Shown one piece after another: positions 1 to 7,284 of a stretch of DNA of 64,000 nt (positions are counted from its first letter, which is position 1; each line of letters opens with the position of its first letter). Position numbers and translations under genes: made by a program. The notes below the pieces were generated by a model. That model was not told where the DNA came from, searched no databases, and was given only the letters and a program-made list of their open reading frames with translations. The DNA comes from a virus, in the IMG/VR virus record IMGVR_UViG_3300021964_000051, positions 1 through 64,000 of that record, one strand, 5' to 3'.

Positions 1-2
1 AA

Positions 3-107
3 GGAGTCATTGACCCAGTTAAGGTAGTCAAGGGAAGTTTCAATTGTGCAATTTCAATTGCTCAATTGTTCTTGACAACTGAAGTAGCAGTATTGTTGGA
101 GGAATAA
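3..107 (+). CDS. groEL: Group I chaperonin GroEL, C-terminal fragment (cut by window edge)
   Basis: The third frame is open from the window edge to TAA at 105-107 and reads GVIDPVKVVKGSF, then an alanine/isoleucine helix, then LFLTTEVAVLLEE. This is the conserved end of the GroEL/Hsp60 equatorial domain (GIIDPxKVxRxALxxAxSxAxLLLTTE). It is unlike the group II thermosome end typical of archaea. The usual Gly-Met-rich tail is absent. Only the last 34 codons are present, so ATPase and apical domains cannot be judged. The next gene starts 2 bases later and its Shine-Dalgarno lies inside this gene, so the two are co-transcribed. A viral chaperonin would be expected to help fold capsid or tail proteins. 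Confidence 0.8.
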   Translation, partial: GVIDPVKVVKGSFNCAISIAQLFLTTEVAVLLEE

Positions 108-109
108 AT

Positions 110-571
110 ATGGAAAATAGTAAGAGCAGAACAAGAAAACGCGTGGGCTTTTGGAATAATTGGAAAAATGATTTTCCCCAATATCCTATGCCTGAAGAAA
201 ATGCCGCTAATTATGATATTGAAAGAATGGCGGATTATCTAAAAAGTGCGCCAGCCTTCTCACATTTTAGAGGTTCTTCTACTTGTAGGATTTGTCAGAA
301 ACCCAATGGCTCTACCACAAAAATAGACGGAGTTTATACCTTCCCAAGTGGTTTAGAACACTATGTTCGTGAACACCACATCAAATTGGATGAAGACTTT
401 GTTGAGCATGTAGAAAAAAATCAATATAGTTTTAAAAATACTTTTGATTCTTTATCAGACGAAAAGCAAAGGGCATTAGCAGTATTTTGGAGAAGAGAAA
501 TGCCGCAAGCCGCTCTTAATTCGTTAGCCGCTTATTATGCGGAAGAATTTCCCGAATGGACAGAGGATTGA
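110..571 (+). CDS. Putative zinc-binding protein (CxxC...HxxxxH)
   Basis: A 153-residue protein starting at ATG 110 behind GGAGG at 98-102, which lies in the end of groEL. The centre holds CRICQKPNGS, then DGVYTFPSGLEHYVREHH. The CxxC pair followed by two histidines suggests one zinc site. I recall similar Cys-x-x-Cys, Asn-Gly-Ser, Gly-Leu-x-His-Tyr proteins of unknown function in bacteria and phages. The N-terminus is basic (KSRTRKR), which would suit nucleic-acid binding. It is the first complete gene of the early block. No enzymatic motif is visible and the function is unknown. Confidence 0.6.
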   Translation: MENSKSRTRKRVGFWNNWKNDFPQYPMPEENAANYDIERMADYLKSAPAFSHFRGSSTCRICQKPNGSTTKIDGVYTFPSGLEHYVREHHIKLDEDFVEHVEKNQYSFKNTFDSLSDEKQRALAVFWRREMPQAALNSLAAYYAEEFPEWTED

Positions 572-575
572 TAAA

Positions 576-674
576 ATGGAATGTAAGAAATGCCGTAGAA
601 GCATGTTGTCCCAACATTTGAGTATTTTGTATATTTGCTATGATTGCTTGAAAAAATTGAGGGAAGAAGAATGA
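576..674 (+). CDS. Mini zinc-ribbon protein, 32 residues
   Basis: A very short gene, ATG 576 to TGA 672-674, encoding 32 residues with CKKC at residues 3-6 and CYDC at 21-24, the minimal pattern of a one-zinc ribbon. It starts 4 bases after the previous stop, and its stop overlaps the next start (ATGA at 671-674). That tight spacing supports it as a real gene. At least three other four-cysteine mini-proteins occur in the window (12973, 20003, 54041). The function is unknown; binding of nucleic acid or of a host protein is possible. Confidence 0.5.
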   Translation: MECKKCRRSMLSQHLSILYICYDCLKKLREEE

Positions 675-1069
675 CAGAAAGAGCAGTAACGGTGACTTTA
701 CCTGCCCCACATAAGGCAGAAATTAAATGTCCTATTTGTTCTGGAAACCGATGTAAAGTTTGTGAAAATAGTGGGTCGCTAAAAATTGCAGTTGCTCCCA
801 AAATCCCTATTCAAAGAGCGCACATTGTTAAATATGTGGTTGATAATATTCACGAAATTGCCGGAGAAATTACTAGAATGTATGGCCTAGTCCCCAAAGT
901 TAATACCGAAGAAGTTACTAGCATAAATGGTGGACAATATGAAATAGTTAAGGTTTCTAGTCTTGGCGGGGTCTGTTGGGTTGTTAATCGTATAGATGAG
1001 TTAGACACCCCTAGATATTTTACTTCATTACAAGAATTGGATAAGTTTAAGCAGGGGTGGATGAATTGA
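671..1069 (+). CDS. Zinc-knuckle protein of unknown function
   Basis: I place the start at ATG 671, overlapping the preceding stop and preceded by GAGGGAAG. An upstream TTG at 644 would lengthen it by nine residues but has a weaker ribosome binding site. The 132-residue protein carries CPIC and CKVC near residues 20-31, resembling half of a DnaJ-type or ribbon zinc site. An alpha/beta region of about 90 residues follows without recognisable catalytic motifs. It lies between the mini zinc-ribbon gene and the PC4-like gene, with overlaps at both ends. The function is unknown. Confidence 0.6.
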   Translation: MTERAVTVTLPAPHKAEIKCPICSGNRCKVCENSGSLKIAVAPKIPIQRAHIVKYVVDNIHEIAGEITRMYGLVPKVNTEEVTSINGGQYEIVKVSSLGGVCWVVNRIDELDTPRYFTSLQELDKFKQGWMN

Positions 1070-1263
1070 GCGAATTAGAAACAGTCGGAATTATAGCGAG
1101 AACCGCTACTGACACTATTCTCATTAAGAGAGGAAAATATTGGAATGTTGAAGTCTTGGACATTCGGTGGTATAATAACGATAAACCATCAAGAAAAGGT
1201 ATTCGTATGAATATGGAAGAAGCAAAAGAATTACTAGAAATATTAAGGAGAGAAATAGAATGA
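1057..1263 (+). CDS. PC4/p15-like single-stranded DNA-binding protein (probable)
   Basis: A 68-residue protein. The end reads VLDIRWYNNDKPSRKGIRM, then MNMEEAKELLEILRRE. This follows the PC4 (Sub1) pattern of a strand with DIR-x-Y/W, a basic K-x-x-R-K-G-I turn, then a helix beginning E-x-A/W-x-x-L. PC4-like proteins are ssDNA-binding dimers acting in transcription and replication and occur in some phages. The start is GTG 1057, overlapping the previous gene; TTG 1066 is an alternative with the GGGGTG behind it. It sits in the early block with two histone-fold candidates, which fits a DNA-binding role. A profile search would settle the family. Confidence 0.55.
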   Translation: MDELSELETVGIIARTATDTILIKRGKYWNVEVLDIRWYNNDKPSRKGIRMNMEEAKELLEILRREIE

Positions 1264-1532
1264 CTAGAATTAGTGAATTACAGGCAAAAAAGGCTTTGAG
1301 AAAAGCAAACCCTAAACGACAATATGGTTATGGGGCAGTTTCAAAGTTTAAAGTAAGTGCAGGAAAAATGGTAGATTTCATGGCGTTGTATATTGAACAA
1401 AGAATGCCCCTTCCCCCGAATAGTGGAAAAGGATGCAGGGTTCAGCCACATCACATTGAAAATTATTTCAATGAGATTGAAAATGCCCTACTAAAACTAT
1501 TTCTTTCCTCAAGTGGGGAGGAAGAAGAATGA
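1260..1532 (+). CDS. Histone-fold-like protein (candidate)
   Basis: A 90-residue basic protein whose predicted helices fit a single histone fold. A short helix (residues about 6-16, LQAKKALRKA) is followed by a loop NPKRQYGYG, a long helix from AVSKF to about residue 50, a longer than usual second loop ending GKGCRVQ, and a last helix beginning PHHIENYF. Archaeal histones are 65-70 residues and have the same short-long-short arrangement. The tail is acidic (GEEEE). The start ATG overlaps the previous stop. A second, clearer histone-fold candidate lies at 3822. Family membership is inferred from the pattern, not from a search. Confidence 0.45.
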   Translation: MTRISELQAKKALRKANPKRQYGYGAVSKFKVSAGKMVDFMALYIEQRMPLPPNSGKGCRVQPHHIENYFNEIENALLKLFLSSSGEEEE

Positions 1533-2026
1533 TGATGAAATTGGGGGATGCGATGCTTGAGTTAGCAACCATCGCCGCCGATTCTAAGGCATTTGATAAA
1601 TGGGTTCTTGAAAAGAGGGCGTGTTTAGATAAATCTTTGATTCCTAGATTTACAAAAGAATTGACTGGAATTAAAAAAATTCGCAAAAATAAAAAGTTTG
1701 CAGACCAATATAGGTTGCATTTAAGTCTCGTATTTATTTTCTTTTGGGAAGCAAGGGACGATTGGAGAGTTGAAAACTTTTGTTTTCAAGTCGCTCATGC
1801 AACAATTATGTTTATGCAACAAACTTCATTTCGTATGCCCGAAGAATTGAAGACAACACTAAATGACTTCAACTTCCTTGAAGTTTATTTAAATTGGGCA
1901 AACTCAGTATTAGAAGGAAATGATGAAAATGACATGGAAATTGATGACAAACTTATTGGAAGCGACGGATGGACGAACACCGACGATTCAGACAAAAATG
2001 ATTTTAAGGGAAATGGAGAATTTTGA
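1529..2026 (+). CDS. Hypothetical helical protein
   Basis: A 165-residue protein with a start ATG overlapping the preceding stop (ATGATGATG; any of three in-frame ATGs could be used) behind GAGGAAGAAG. It is predicted mostly alpha-helical, with a basic N-terminal half, an aromatic stretch (LVFIFFWEARDDW) too charged for a clear membrane helix, and a strongly acidic Asp/Asn-rich tail. The last 14 bases overlap the DNA ligase gene. I do not recognise the family. Confidence 0.55.
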   Translation: MMMKLGDAMLELATIAADSKAFDKWVLEKRACLDKSLIPRFTKELTGIKKIRKNKKFADQYRLHLSLVFIFFWEARDDWRVENFCFQVAHATIMFMQQTSFRMPEELKTTLNDFNFLEVYLNWANSVLEGNDENDMEIDDKLIGSDGWTNTDDSDKNDFKGNGEF

Positions 2027-3455
2027 TTCTCCCTATTTCTTTAAAATTCTAGCATTAGAATTGGACGCAAATAATATTGCAGAAAAGAAAGCAGAAAAGT
2101 GGATGGCTAATATTTTGGGTGTCCATGACGAAGAAATGGAAACTTCGGCCTACATTTCAGACGATTTGGGAGAAGCAGTATTTAATATGCACATGGGGAA
2201 AGAAACTCTTCAAGAACATTCTCTTGAAGAAGTTTCTAATCTATTGCAAATAAATTGTGCAAAAATGGATTCGCCTGAATTTAGAGCGATACGACTAGCC
2301 ATAGGAAATATGTCTGCGCTTGAAAGAAAGTGGTTTATCAGATATTGGCTTAGGACTCCAAGAAACGGCATTTCAAAAGGAAATGTTATTAAGATGGTTT
2401 CTAAGACATACAAGAAAAACCTTGCCGTGGTTAAGAAGCACACCAATTTTAATTCTATACAATCAACAGTAAGCCACTACGATGCAAATAGTGAACCTCC
2501 TTGCAATTTAACATTTGGTAAGTTTATTGCTCCAATGTTAGCAAAAGAAGTGCCTATTTCTAGTTGGCCTAAAAAGTATATTGTTGATTATAAATACGAT
2601 GGAAACCGCTACCAAATCCATAAGAAAGAAGAAGCAGTTATGATTTTTAATAGAAAGGGGAAAGAAGTCACCGAAAAGTTTCCAGATGTAGTAGAATTAA
2701 TTTCCAGATATAATGTAACTACGGCTATTTTTGATGGTGAAATCTATCCCGTAAATCCAGATGGTTCTCCGGCAGAACACAAAAAAATGGGGACGAGGGT
2801 TCATTCTAAGAATGTCATAGAAGCCGTTGAGCGTGTTCCTGTTGCGTGGGTCATGTTTGACTGTCTTCTATGGGAGAATGTAACTCTCATGGATTTGAGG
2901 TTCTCACAACGCTTAGAATATTTCAAGCATATGCCTAACCAAGCACATCGCTTAGAAGGTGGCGACATCATGGCTTTTTATGATAAGGCCATTAAAGAGG
3001 GCTTTGAGGGTATTATTATCAAAAACACTACTCTTCCTTATCACGCCGGAAAAAGAAGTATAGGTTGGGTAAAGTATAAGCCGCCACTAATTGAATTAGA
3101 TGTGGTAATTTTATCCGCAACCTATGGGACAGGAAAGAGAGCCAATGTTTTTGGCCGATTTGAAATTGGAGTTAAATCGGATAATGGCTATGTATCTGTA
3201 GGATATGTAGGTAATGGATTAGCCGACTATCAGTTTGATTTGTTAACCAAAACATTGAAAACAAAGGTAAAGCACTACAAGGATAGAATTTATACTTTTA
3301 TTCCTGAGATTGTTTTAGAAGTCCGAGCAGACTTAATTAGCCAAGATGCACAGGGAAACATTGGTCTACGGTTTCCCAGAATTAAACGAATTAGAGATGA
3401 TAAATTCGTTGAAGATATAGACACAATAAAAACAGTAATGGAGAAATTAGCATGA
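2013..3455 (+). CDS. lig: ATP-dependent DNA ligase
   Basis: Joins nicks in replicated viral DNA. With the start at ATG 2013 (AAGGGA just upstream) it has 480 residues. A longer in-frame reading from 1920 would run almost wholly inside the previous gene. The nucleotidyltransferase motifs are in order: I KYDGNR with catalytic Lys194, III FDGEIYP near 240-246, IIIa WVMFDCLLW near 279-287, IV EGFEGIIIKN near 329-338, V GWVKYK near 351-356, followed by an OB-fold region. The N-terminal 170 residues are helical, like the DNA-binding domain of archaeal and eukaryotic ligases, and a little shorter than the usual 550-600-residue archaeal enzyme. A second, much larger ligase lies in the late region at 45191. 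Confidence 0.93.
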   Translation: MENFDSPYFFKILALELDANNIAEKKAEKWMANILGVHDEEMETSAYISDDLGEAVFNMHMGKETLQEHSLEEVSNLLQINCAKMDSPEFRAIRLAIGNMSALERKWFIRYWLRTPRNGISKGNVIKMVSKTYKKNLAVVKKHTNFNSIQSTVSHYDANSEPPCNLTFGKFIAPMLAKEVPISSWPKKYIVDYKYDGNRYQIHKKEEAVMIFNRKGKEVTEKFPDVVELISRYNVTTAIFDGEIYPVNPDGSPAEHKKMGTRVHSKNVIEAVERVPVAWVMFDCLLWENVTLMDLRFSQRLEYFKHMPNQAHRLEGGDIMAFYDKAIKEGFEGIIIKNTTLPYHAGKRSIGWVKYKPPLIELDVVILSATYGTGKRANVFGRFEIGVKSDNGYVSVGYVGNGLADYQFDLLTKTLKTKVKHYKDRIYTFIPEIVLEVRADLISQDAQGNIGLRFPRIKRIRDDKFVEDIDTIKTVMEKLA

Positions 3456-3829
3456 CATGGAAACCACATTATATTGCAGACTCAGCAGGGAAAGTTAGAA
3501 GAATATCTGAATTGAGTCTTAAACAAACAGGAACGGCTATCGGACATATTTACAAAGAATTTCATTGTCGGCATCGGCAACTTATTTTTCTACATGACCG
3601 ATTGTGGACTCTTAGGAAAGAGGAAGACCCCCATGTTCTTAAAACAAACACGGAATTGAAAATTGCTGAACAGTTTAAACTTAAAGAAAATCAAGAGATT
3701 ATCAGAAATATGTCAGACGAAAACATTCGGCTCAAGACAATTATTTCTTTTTGTTTGCAAAATTTAGATAACATTCCTGTCGTGGAAGCCATGTTGAAAA
3801 ATGCGTTTGGAGAGGTTAAAAATGATTAA
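3452..3829 (+). CDS. Hypothetical coiled-coil-like protein
   Basis: A 125-residue protein overlapping the ligase stop by ATGA. The N-terminal 50 residues are basic and histidine-rich (HIYKEFHCRHRQLIF). The middle is a long charged helix of coiled-coil type from about residue 55 to 90, followed by a hydrophobic helix. No catalytic motif is visible. Translational coupling to the ligase and overlap with the next gene place it in the replication operon. Family not recognised. Confidence 0.55.
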   Translation: MTWKPHYIADSAGKVRRISELSLKQTGTAIGHIYKEFHCRHRQLIFLHDRLWTLRKEEDPHVLKTNTELKIAEQFKLKENQEIIRNMSDENIRLKTIISFCLQNLDNIPVVEAMLKNAFGEVKND

Positions 3830-4289
3830 AAAAGGAGAATTAACAGTTATTGACTTTGTGACATATACTTGCTTAAAGGTTGAAGATGGTAAAGCATATC
3901 TTAAAGATATTACTTCTACACAAGGAAGGCCAAAAATCATGGATGCGAGGTATGTTCCTTATTTTACCGTAGATGGTTTAGTTACACCAGAAAAGCCCGA
4001 ACCTAAGCAAGTGAAAATTTCTACCAAACTTAACTTGAGAAAACTTATTAAGGGAGAGATTGACCTACCTGTTACGAATGACGCTATTCGCTTCTTATCT
4101 GAATGGGCGGAAACAGCCATTTGTCAAATGATTTCATGGGCGGAAGAAAATGCTACAAGGCTAGGCCACGACAAAATTACTGCGGCTCATATTTATTGGT
4201 GGAGTTTGCATCCAAATCAAACAACTGAAGGTTTTTGGTCTGAACAAAAAAATTATTCAAGCAGGGTTCGTTATGAAAGAAATGACTGA
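3822..4289 (+). CDS. Protein with C-terminal histone fold
   Basis: The start is ATG 3822 with AGAGGTT upstream; an earlier ATG at 3801 lacks a ribosome binding site. The 155-residue protein has a beta-rich N-terminal half (1-60) and, at about 70-130, a strong match to the archaeal histone arrangement. There is a short helix (LNLRKLIKG), a loop with DLPVTND, a 27-residue central helix starting AIRFLSEW and ending ENATRL, a loop GHDKIT, then AAHIYWW. The G-x-x-x-I-T before the last helix corresponds to the GRKTV/I loop of histones. It may package or organise viral DNA, or bind host histones. The N-terminal domain is not recognised. Confidence 0.6.
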   Translation: MIKKGELTVIDFVTYTCLKVEDGKAYLKDITSTQGRPKIMDARYVPYFTVDGLVTPEKPEPKQVKISTKLNLRKLIKGEIDLPVTNDAIRFLSEWAETAICQMISWAEENATRLGHDKITAAHIYWWSLHPNQTTEGFWSEQKNYSSRVRYERND

Positions 4290-4623
4290 CTTCTTAGAAA
4301 AACATGGTGATTCTACCATTCTTTCTTGTAAGACCTTTTCTAACATAGGGGATGCCGACCTACTGATTCTTAAAACTGGAATTTCCCTACAACTTACTGC
4401 GCTTACGAGTAAAAAAGAATTTCTATTTATTGTTGAAGAAGTGGACGAAGAAATGGCTGAATTAATGCAAGATTATAAGGGCTTTATTATTAATGTGGTT
4501 ATTCCTTGCATATTAGACGATGAAGATGCTTTGGCTATGCTAAGGGAGTTTTCTTACGGTTTAAACTTTTTAAAATTAAAACATGATGTTATAGGGTATA
4601 AGGTTGTGGAAAATAATGTATAG
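4273..4623 (+). CDS. Hypothetical protein
   Basis: A 116-residue alpha/beta protein overlapping the end of the histone-fold gene; starts at ATG 4273 or 4282. It alternates strands and helices (ADLLILKTGISLQLTAL, FLFIVEEVDEEMAELM, GFIINVVIPCIL). It has no cysteine pairs, P-loop or acidic catalytic triad. The last bases overlap the next start. Family not recognised. Confidence 0.55.
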   Translation: MKEMTDFLEKHGDSTILSCKTFSNIGDADLLILKTGISLQLTALTSKKEFLFIVEEVDEEMAELMQDYKGFIINVVIPCILDDEDALAMLREFSYGLNFLKLKHDVIGYKVVENNV

Positions 4624-5014
4624 TGAAGACATGTTGGTAGGGATTTTAATTTCTCTTGGTAGGACAGATGTTTTAATTGAAAGGAAGGAAAGTGCTTCTC
4701 TTGGGTATAGAGTTAGATTGAGATTATCTATACGAGGAGAAATGGATTTTTTAGAAGCAATTCATAGAACTTTATTTCAGCATGAGATTAAGTCTTCAAT
4801 TTCTGATAAGGAGTCGGGAGGTAGGCCTAAGCCTATTCTTCGCATTGGTGGTAATCTTAACTTATACAAAACTATGGCTTTGATTCCACCATTCCTTCCG
4901 GACTGTAAAAATAACTTGAGTCTCTTCAGACAAATTGTAGAATTAGTAGCAAATAAAGAACATCTTCAACTTGAAGGCTTCAATAAAATATTAGAATTAA
5001 AGGGGCTAATTTAA
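4616..5014 (+). CDS. LAGLIDADG-endonuclease-like protein lacking the catalytic motif (tentative)
   Basis: A 132-residue protein, start ATG 4616 overlapping the preceding TAG; a TTG at 4604 is less likely. The fold pattern recalls half of a LAGLIDADG homing endonuclease: a first helix where LAGLIDADG would lie (LVGILISLGRTD), strands with R-x-R-L-R-L-S-I, a helix FLEAIHRTLFQ, then LRIGG and a C-terminal HLQLEGFNKILEL resembling the end of such enzymes. The acidic metal-binding residue at the end of the first helix is replaced, so cleavage is unlikely. It could be a domesticated DNA-binding protein. This is inference from pattern only. Confidence 0.4.
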   Translation: MYSEDMLVGILISLGRTDVLIERKESASLGYRVRLRLSIRGEMDFLEAIHRTLFQHEIKSSISDKESGGRPKPILRIGGNLNLYKTMALIPPFLPDCKNNLSLFRQIVELVANKEHLQLEGFNKILELKGLI

Positions 5015-5865
5015 TGGGATTTACAAATCTAAATAAAACAAGACCAATATTGATAACAGGAAAATCGGGAACAGGAAAAAGCACAAAGGCACTTACATTT
5101 GTAAATGACCCTGTTATCACATATGCTAACGAAATGGACATTGATGATTGGCGTTCTGTTCCTATTGATAGTGGGATTATTATTGAGGATGTTCACTTCA
5201 AACCTAAAAAAGAAACTATTCTAACTATTCTTAGAAGGTATAGGGGTCAAGTGGTCTTGACTTCTATTAATGAAAAGAGCGTCCCCAAAGAAATTAAATC
5301 AATGTGTCAAATAAAGAGAGCAGGGTCTAAACAATGGACTCAGTTACAGATAAAAGAAATTGCTCCCCGTTCAGATAGCCCGCTAAATACTGAAATAGAT
5401 ACATATTCTTTAGTGATGCAGTTTCTCAAAGAAACTGATAGAGAACTAATGGTAGAATTATTGAAGGTAAATAAACCAGCAGATGTCCAAATTTTAACTT
5501 GGTTGAATGAAAACATGCACCCCAACAAATTAATTTTTGTTGATGGCGTGGTAAAGAGAAGATGGGGACAAGATTATTTTTATGAGATGCTAGCATATTC
5601 TCATTCCGGTAATTCTTATGGAAGATTGAATATGCCCAAACGGGGAACCTATTCTAAAATTCCTTCTCTATTGAGAAGGCTAGGTATCAAGAATGCTGAT
5701 TTGCGTATTTTTAAACAAATGAAAAAAGACGAAGCGTTTGTCAAATATGCTAAAACAAAATTAAATAACAGCGATTGCAGGATTCTTGGTTTAGGCGAAA
5801 AGAAACGCCGTAAGAAAACAGACCCAATCGTTGTGAAACAAAATTCGCTGGAGGAATACATTTGA
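5014..5865 (+). CDS. AAA+-like ATPase with C-terminal PIP-like box (possible clamp-loader partner)
   Basis: A 283-residue protein with Walker A GKSGTGKST at 16-24 and a Walker B-like GIIIEDVH near 54-61. A helical C-terminal half follows, then a lysine-rich stretch and the exact C-terminus QNSLEEYI. Archaeal RFC large subunits also end in a basic tail plus PCNA-interacting box (Q-x-x-L-x-x-aromatic), so this may be a reduced large-subunit analogue working with the RFC small subunit encoded 460 bases downstream. Against this, no SRC motif or typical RFC boxes are seen. It overlaps the previous stop by ATGG and the next start by TTGA. Confidence 0.5.
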   Translation: MGFTNLNKTRPILITGKSGTGKSTKALTFVNDPVITYANEMDIDDWRSVPIDSGIIIEDVHFKPKKETILTILRRYRGQVVLTSINEKSVPKEIKSMCQIKRAGSKQWTQLQIKEIAPRSDSPLNTEIDTYSLVMQFLKETDRELMVELLKVNKPADVQILTWLNENMHPNKLIFVDGVVKRRWGQDYFYEMLAYSHSGNSYGRLNMPKRGTYSKIPSLLRRLGIKNADLRIFKQMKKDEAFVKYAKTKLNNSDCRILGLGEKKRRKKTDPIVVKQNSLEEYI

Positions 5866-6104
5866 GAAATGTTAGAATTATTGAAAAAATAGAAGAAATT
5901 TTAAACGGGGAAACTATGACGACGGCTCGTATTTATGATAAACTTCAAGATGCAAAAGCCAAGGTTAAGGGAACAAGAGAGAAAAGATGGAAACATACGC
6001 CGTCAAAAGGGCAGGTCAAAAATATATTGTCTTCCTATTCTCAGTTTAAAAGAGTAAATGATGGCTCTCCTGCTATTTGGACTTATGAAAATGAAGAGGA
6101 ATAA
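5862..6104 (+). CDS. Winged-helix DNA-binding protein (paralogue 1)
   Basis: An 80-residue protein, start TTG 5862 overlapping the previous stop behind GGAGGAA. Helix-turn-helix pattern: RIIEKIEEILNG, then TTARIYDKL, then a recognition segment TPSKGQVKNILSSY, and a beta wing ending SPAIWTYE. The next gene has the same layout and the same aromatic wing end (VAIWTIS), so they look like tandem paralogues. They may regulate the operon or act at the origin. There are 2 bases between the two genes. Confidence 0.6.
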   Translation: MRNVRIIEKIEEILNGETMTTARIYDKLQDAKAKVKGTREKRWKHTPSKGQVKNILSSYSQFKRVNDGSPAIWTYENEEE

Positions 6105-6106
6105 CT

Positions 6107-6322
6107 ATGGGAATAAGATTAAAAAACAAACTAAAAACTGTTTTGAACGGTAAAGAATTAACTGTTCAAGATATAATGATAGAATTGAAAAAGGAAGACA
6201 GAAGAAAATATTCCTTTACAAGTAATTCTATTGCTCAGACTCTTACCAAAAAGAAAGAGTTTGTAAAATGCGGCTTTGATTCTAAGAGACAAGTTGCAAT
6301 ATGGACTATAAGTGGTGAATAA
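6107..6322 (+). CDS. Winged-helix DNA-binding protein (paralogue 2)
   Basis: A 71-residue protein with the same arrangement as its neighbour: KLKTVLNGKELTVQDIMIEL, a basic linker, a recognition helix FTSNSIAQTL, and a wing KRQVAIWTI. It lies 2 bases after the first copy and 2 bases before RFC. Small paired winged-helix proteins may form heterodimers on asymmetric sites. The DNA target is unknown. Confidence 0.6.
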   Translation: MGIRLKNKLKTVLNGKELTVQDIMIELKKEDRRKYSFTSNSIAQTLTKKKEFVKCGFDSKRQVAIWTISGE

Positions 6323-6324
6323 AA

Positions 6325-7239
6325 ATGCTATGGACAGAAAAATACAGACCTAAACAATTGAGCCAAATTGTCGGACAAGAACACTTTACAATGGATGCAG
6401 TTAATTGGGTAGAAGAAAATAATATGCCTAATATTTTATTGTATGGTAATGCTGGCTTAGGTAAAACTGCGGCGGCAATCGCTTTAGCAAAATCAATGTT
6501 AGGAGAATCTTTTGAAGATAACTTCTATGAATTGAATGCTTCTGATGATAGACGATTAGAAACGGTGAGGACTACAATTAAAGAAATTGCTCAAGCAAAA
6601 ACTTTGGGAGGAATGCCGTTTAGGATTCTTCTTCTTGATGAAATGGGCGGCATGACAAAGGATGCTCAAAATTCTTTGAAGCGCATTATGGAAAGATATG
6701 CAGGTAATATTAGATTTATTATTACTTGCAACGATAGGAATAAAATTATTTTTCCTCTCCAAAGCCGGTGTGCTAATTATCGTTTCAAGCCTTTGGCTAA
6801 TGAAGTCATTTTAGAAGTATTGCAATCAATCATTCAAAAAGAAGGTTTGAGAACATTTGACGATGATGAATTGTCGTCTTTTATATATGACTTAAACGGT
6901 GACTTGCGTAGGGCGATTACTGAATTACAGGCGGCGAAAGCCTCTAACTTCACATTGTCTAAGCAAATAGAAGAATCAAATAAAGAATACATAGAAATAC
7001 TAAACCACCTACAAGAACGCAATTCCAACAAAGCCTTAACTATCCTCCATCAAATGATTTATGATGGCCGTTCAGTTAAGGAGATATGTAACGGATTGCA
7101 CAATTCTTTGCTTAATATGCAAGGATTAGAAGTGGGAATCAAATTTAAATATCTTAGAGTTATAGGAGAAACAGAATGGCGTTCCCCAACAATGACACCA
7201 AGAATTATTTTATCTTGGATGGTCGGTCAATTAATTTGA
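6325..7239 (+). CDS. rfcS: Replication factor C small subunit (clamp loader)
   Basis: Loads the sliding clamp onto primed DNA. It begins LWTEKYRPKQLSQIVGQEH, the RFC box II region. Walker A GNAGLGKT is at 41-48, a sensor-side NASDDR near 71-76, Walker B LLLDEMGG near 102-109 (DEM in place of the usual DEAD), sensor 1 TCND near 134-137, and arginine-finger motif SRC at 147-149. At 304 residues it is slightly shorter than the archaeal 320-330, trimmed at the C-terminal collar. The start ATG 6325 lies 2 bases after the previous gene. The clamp candidate is encoded at 10573. Confidence 0.93.
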   Translation: MLWTEKYRPKQLSQIVGQEHFTMDAVNWVEENNMPNILLYGNAGLGKTAAAIALAKSMLGESFEDNFYELNASDDRRLETVRTTIKEIAQAKTLGGMPFRILLLDEMGGMTKDAQNSLKRIMERYAGNIRFIITCNDRNKIIFPLQSRCANYRFKPLANEVILEVLQSIIQKEGLRTFDDDELSSFIYDLNGDLRRAITELQAAKASNFTLSKQIEESNKEYIEILNHLQERNSNKALTILHQMIYDGRSVKEICNGLHNSLLNMQGLEVGIKFKYLRVIGETEWRSPTMTPRIILSWMVGQLI

Positions 7240-7284
7240 CGGGAAAAACAAAAAACAAAAAACAAAAAAAAGGAAGTGTAATAC
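7240..7284 (+). promoter_or_regulatory. A-rich leader before the ssDNA-binding protein gene
   Basis: A 45-base gap made of repeated A-runs separated by single C (AAAAACAAAAAACAAAAAAC...), followed by AGGAAG and the ATG at 7285. It is the first real gap after a long overlapping series. An unstructured A-rich leader in front of a strong Shine-Dalgarno favours high translation, consistent with an abundant ssDNA-binding protein. No TATA box is evident. Confidence 0.4.

Noticed and set aside
41-68. Three CAATTG palindromes that look like operator repeats.
   Set aside because: They lie in the coding frame of the groEL C-terminus, which explains the sequence; no spacing typical of an operator.
1920-2012. 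Longer N-terminus of the first ligase.
   Set aside because: It would overlap the previous gene almost entirely and lacks a ribosome site; ATG 2013 is better.
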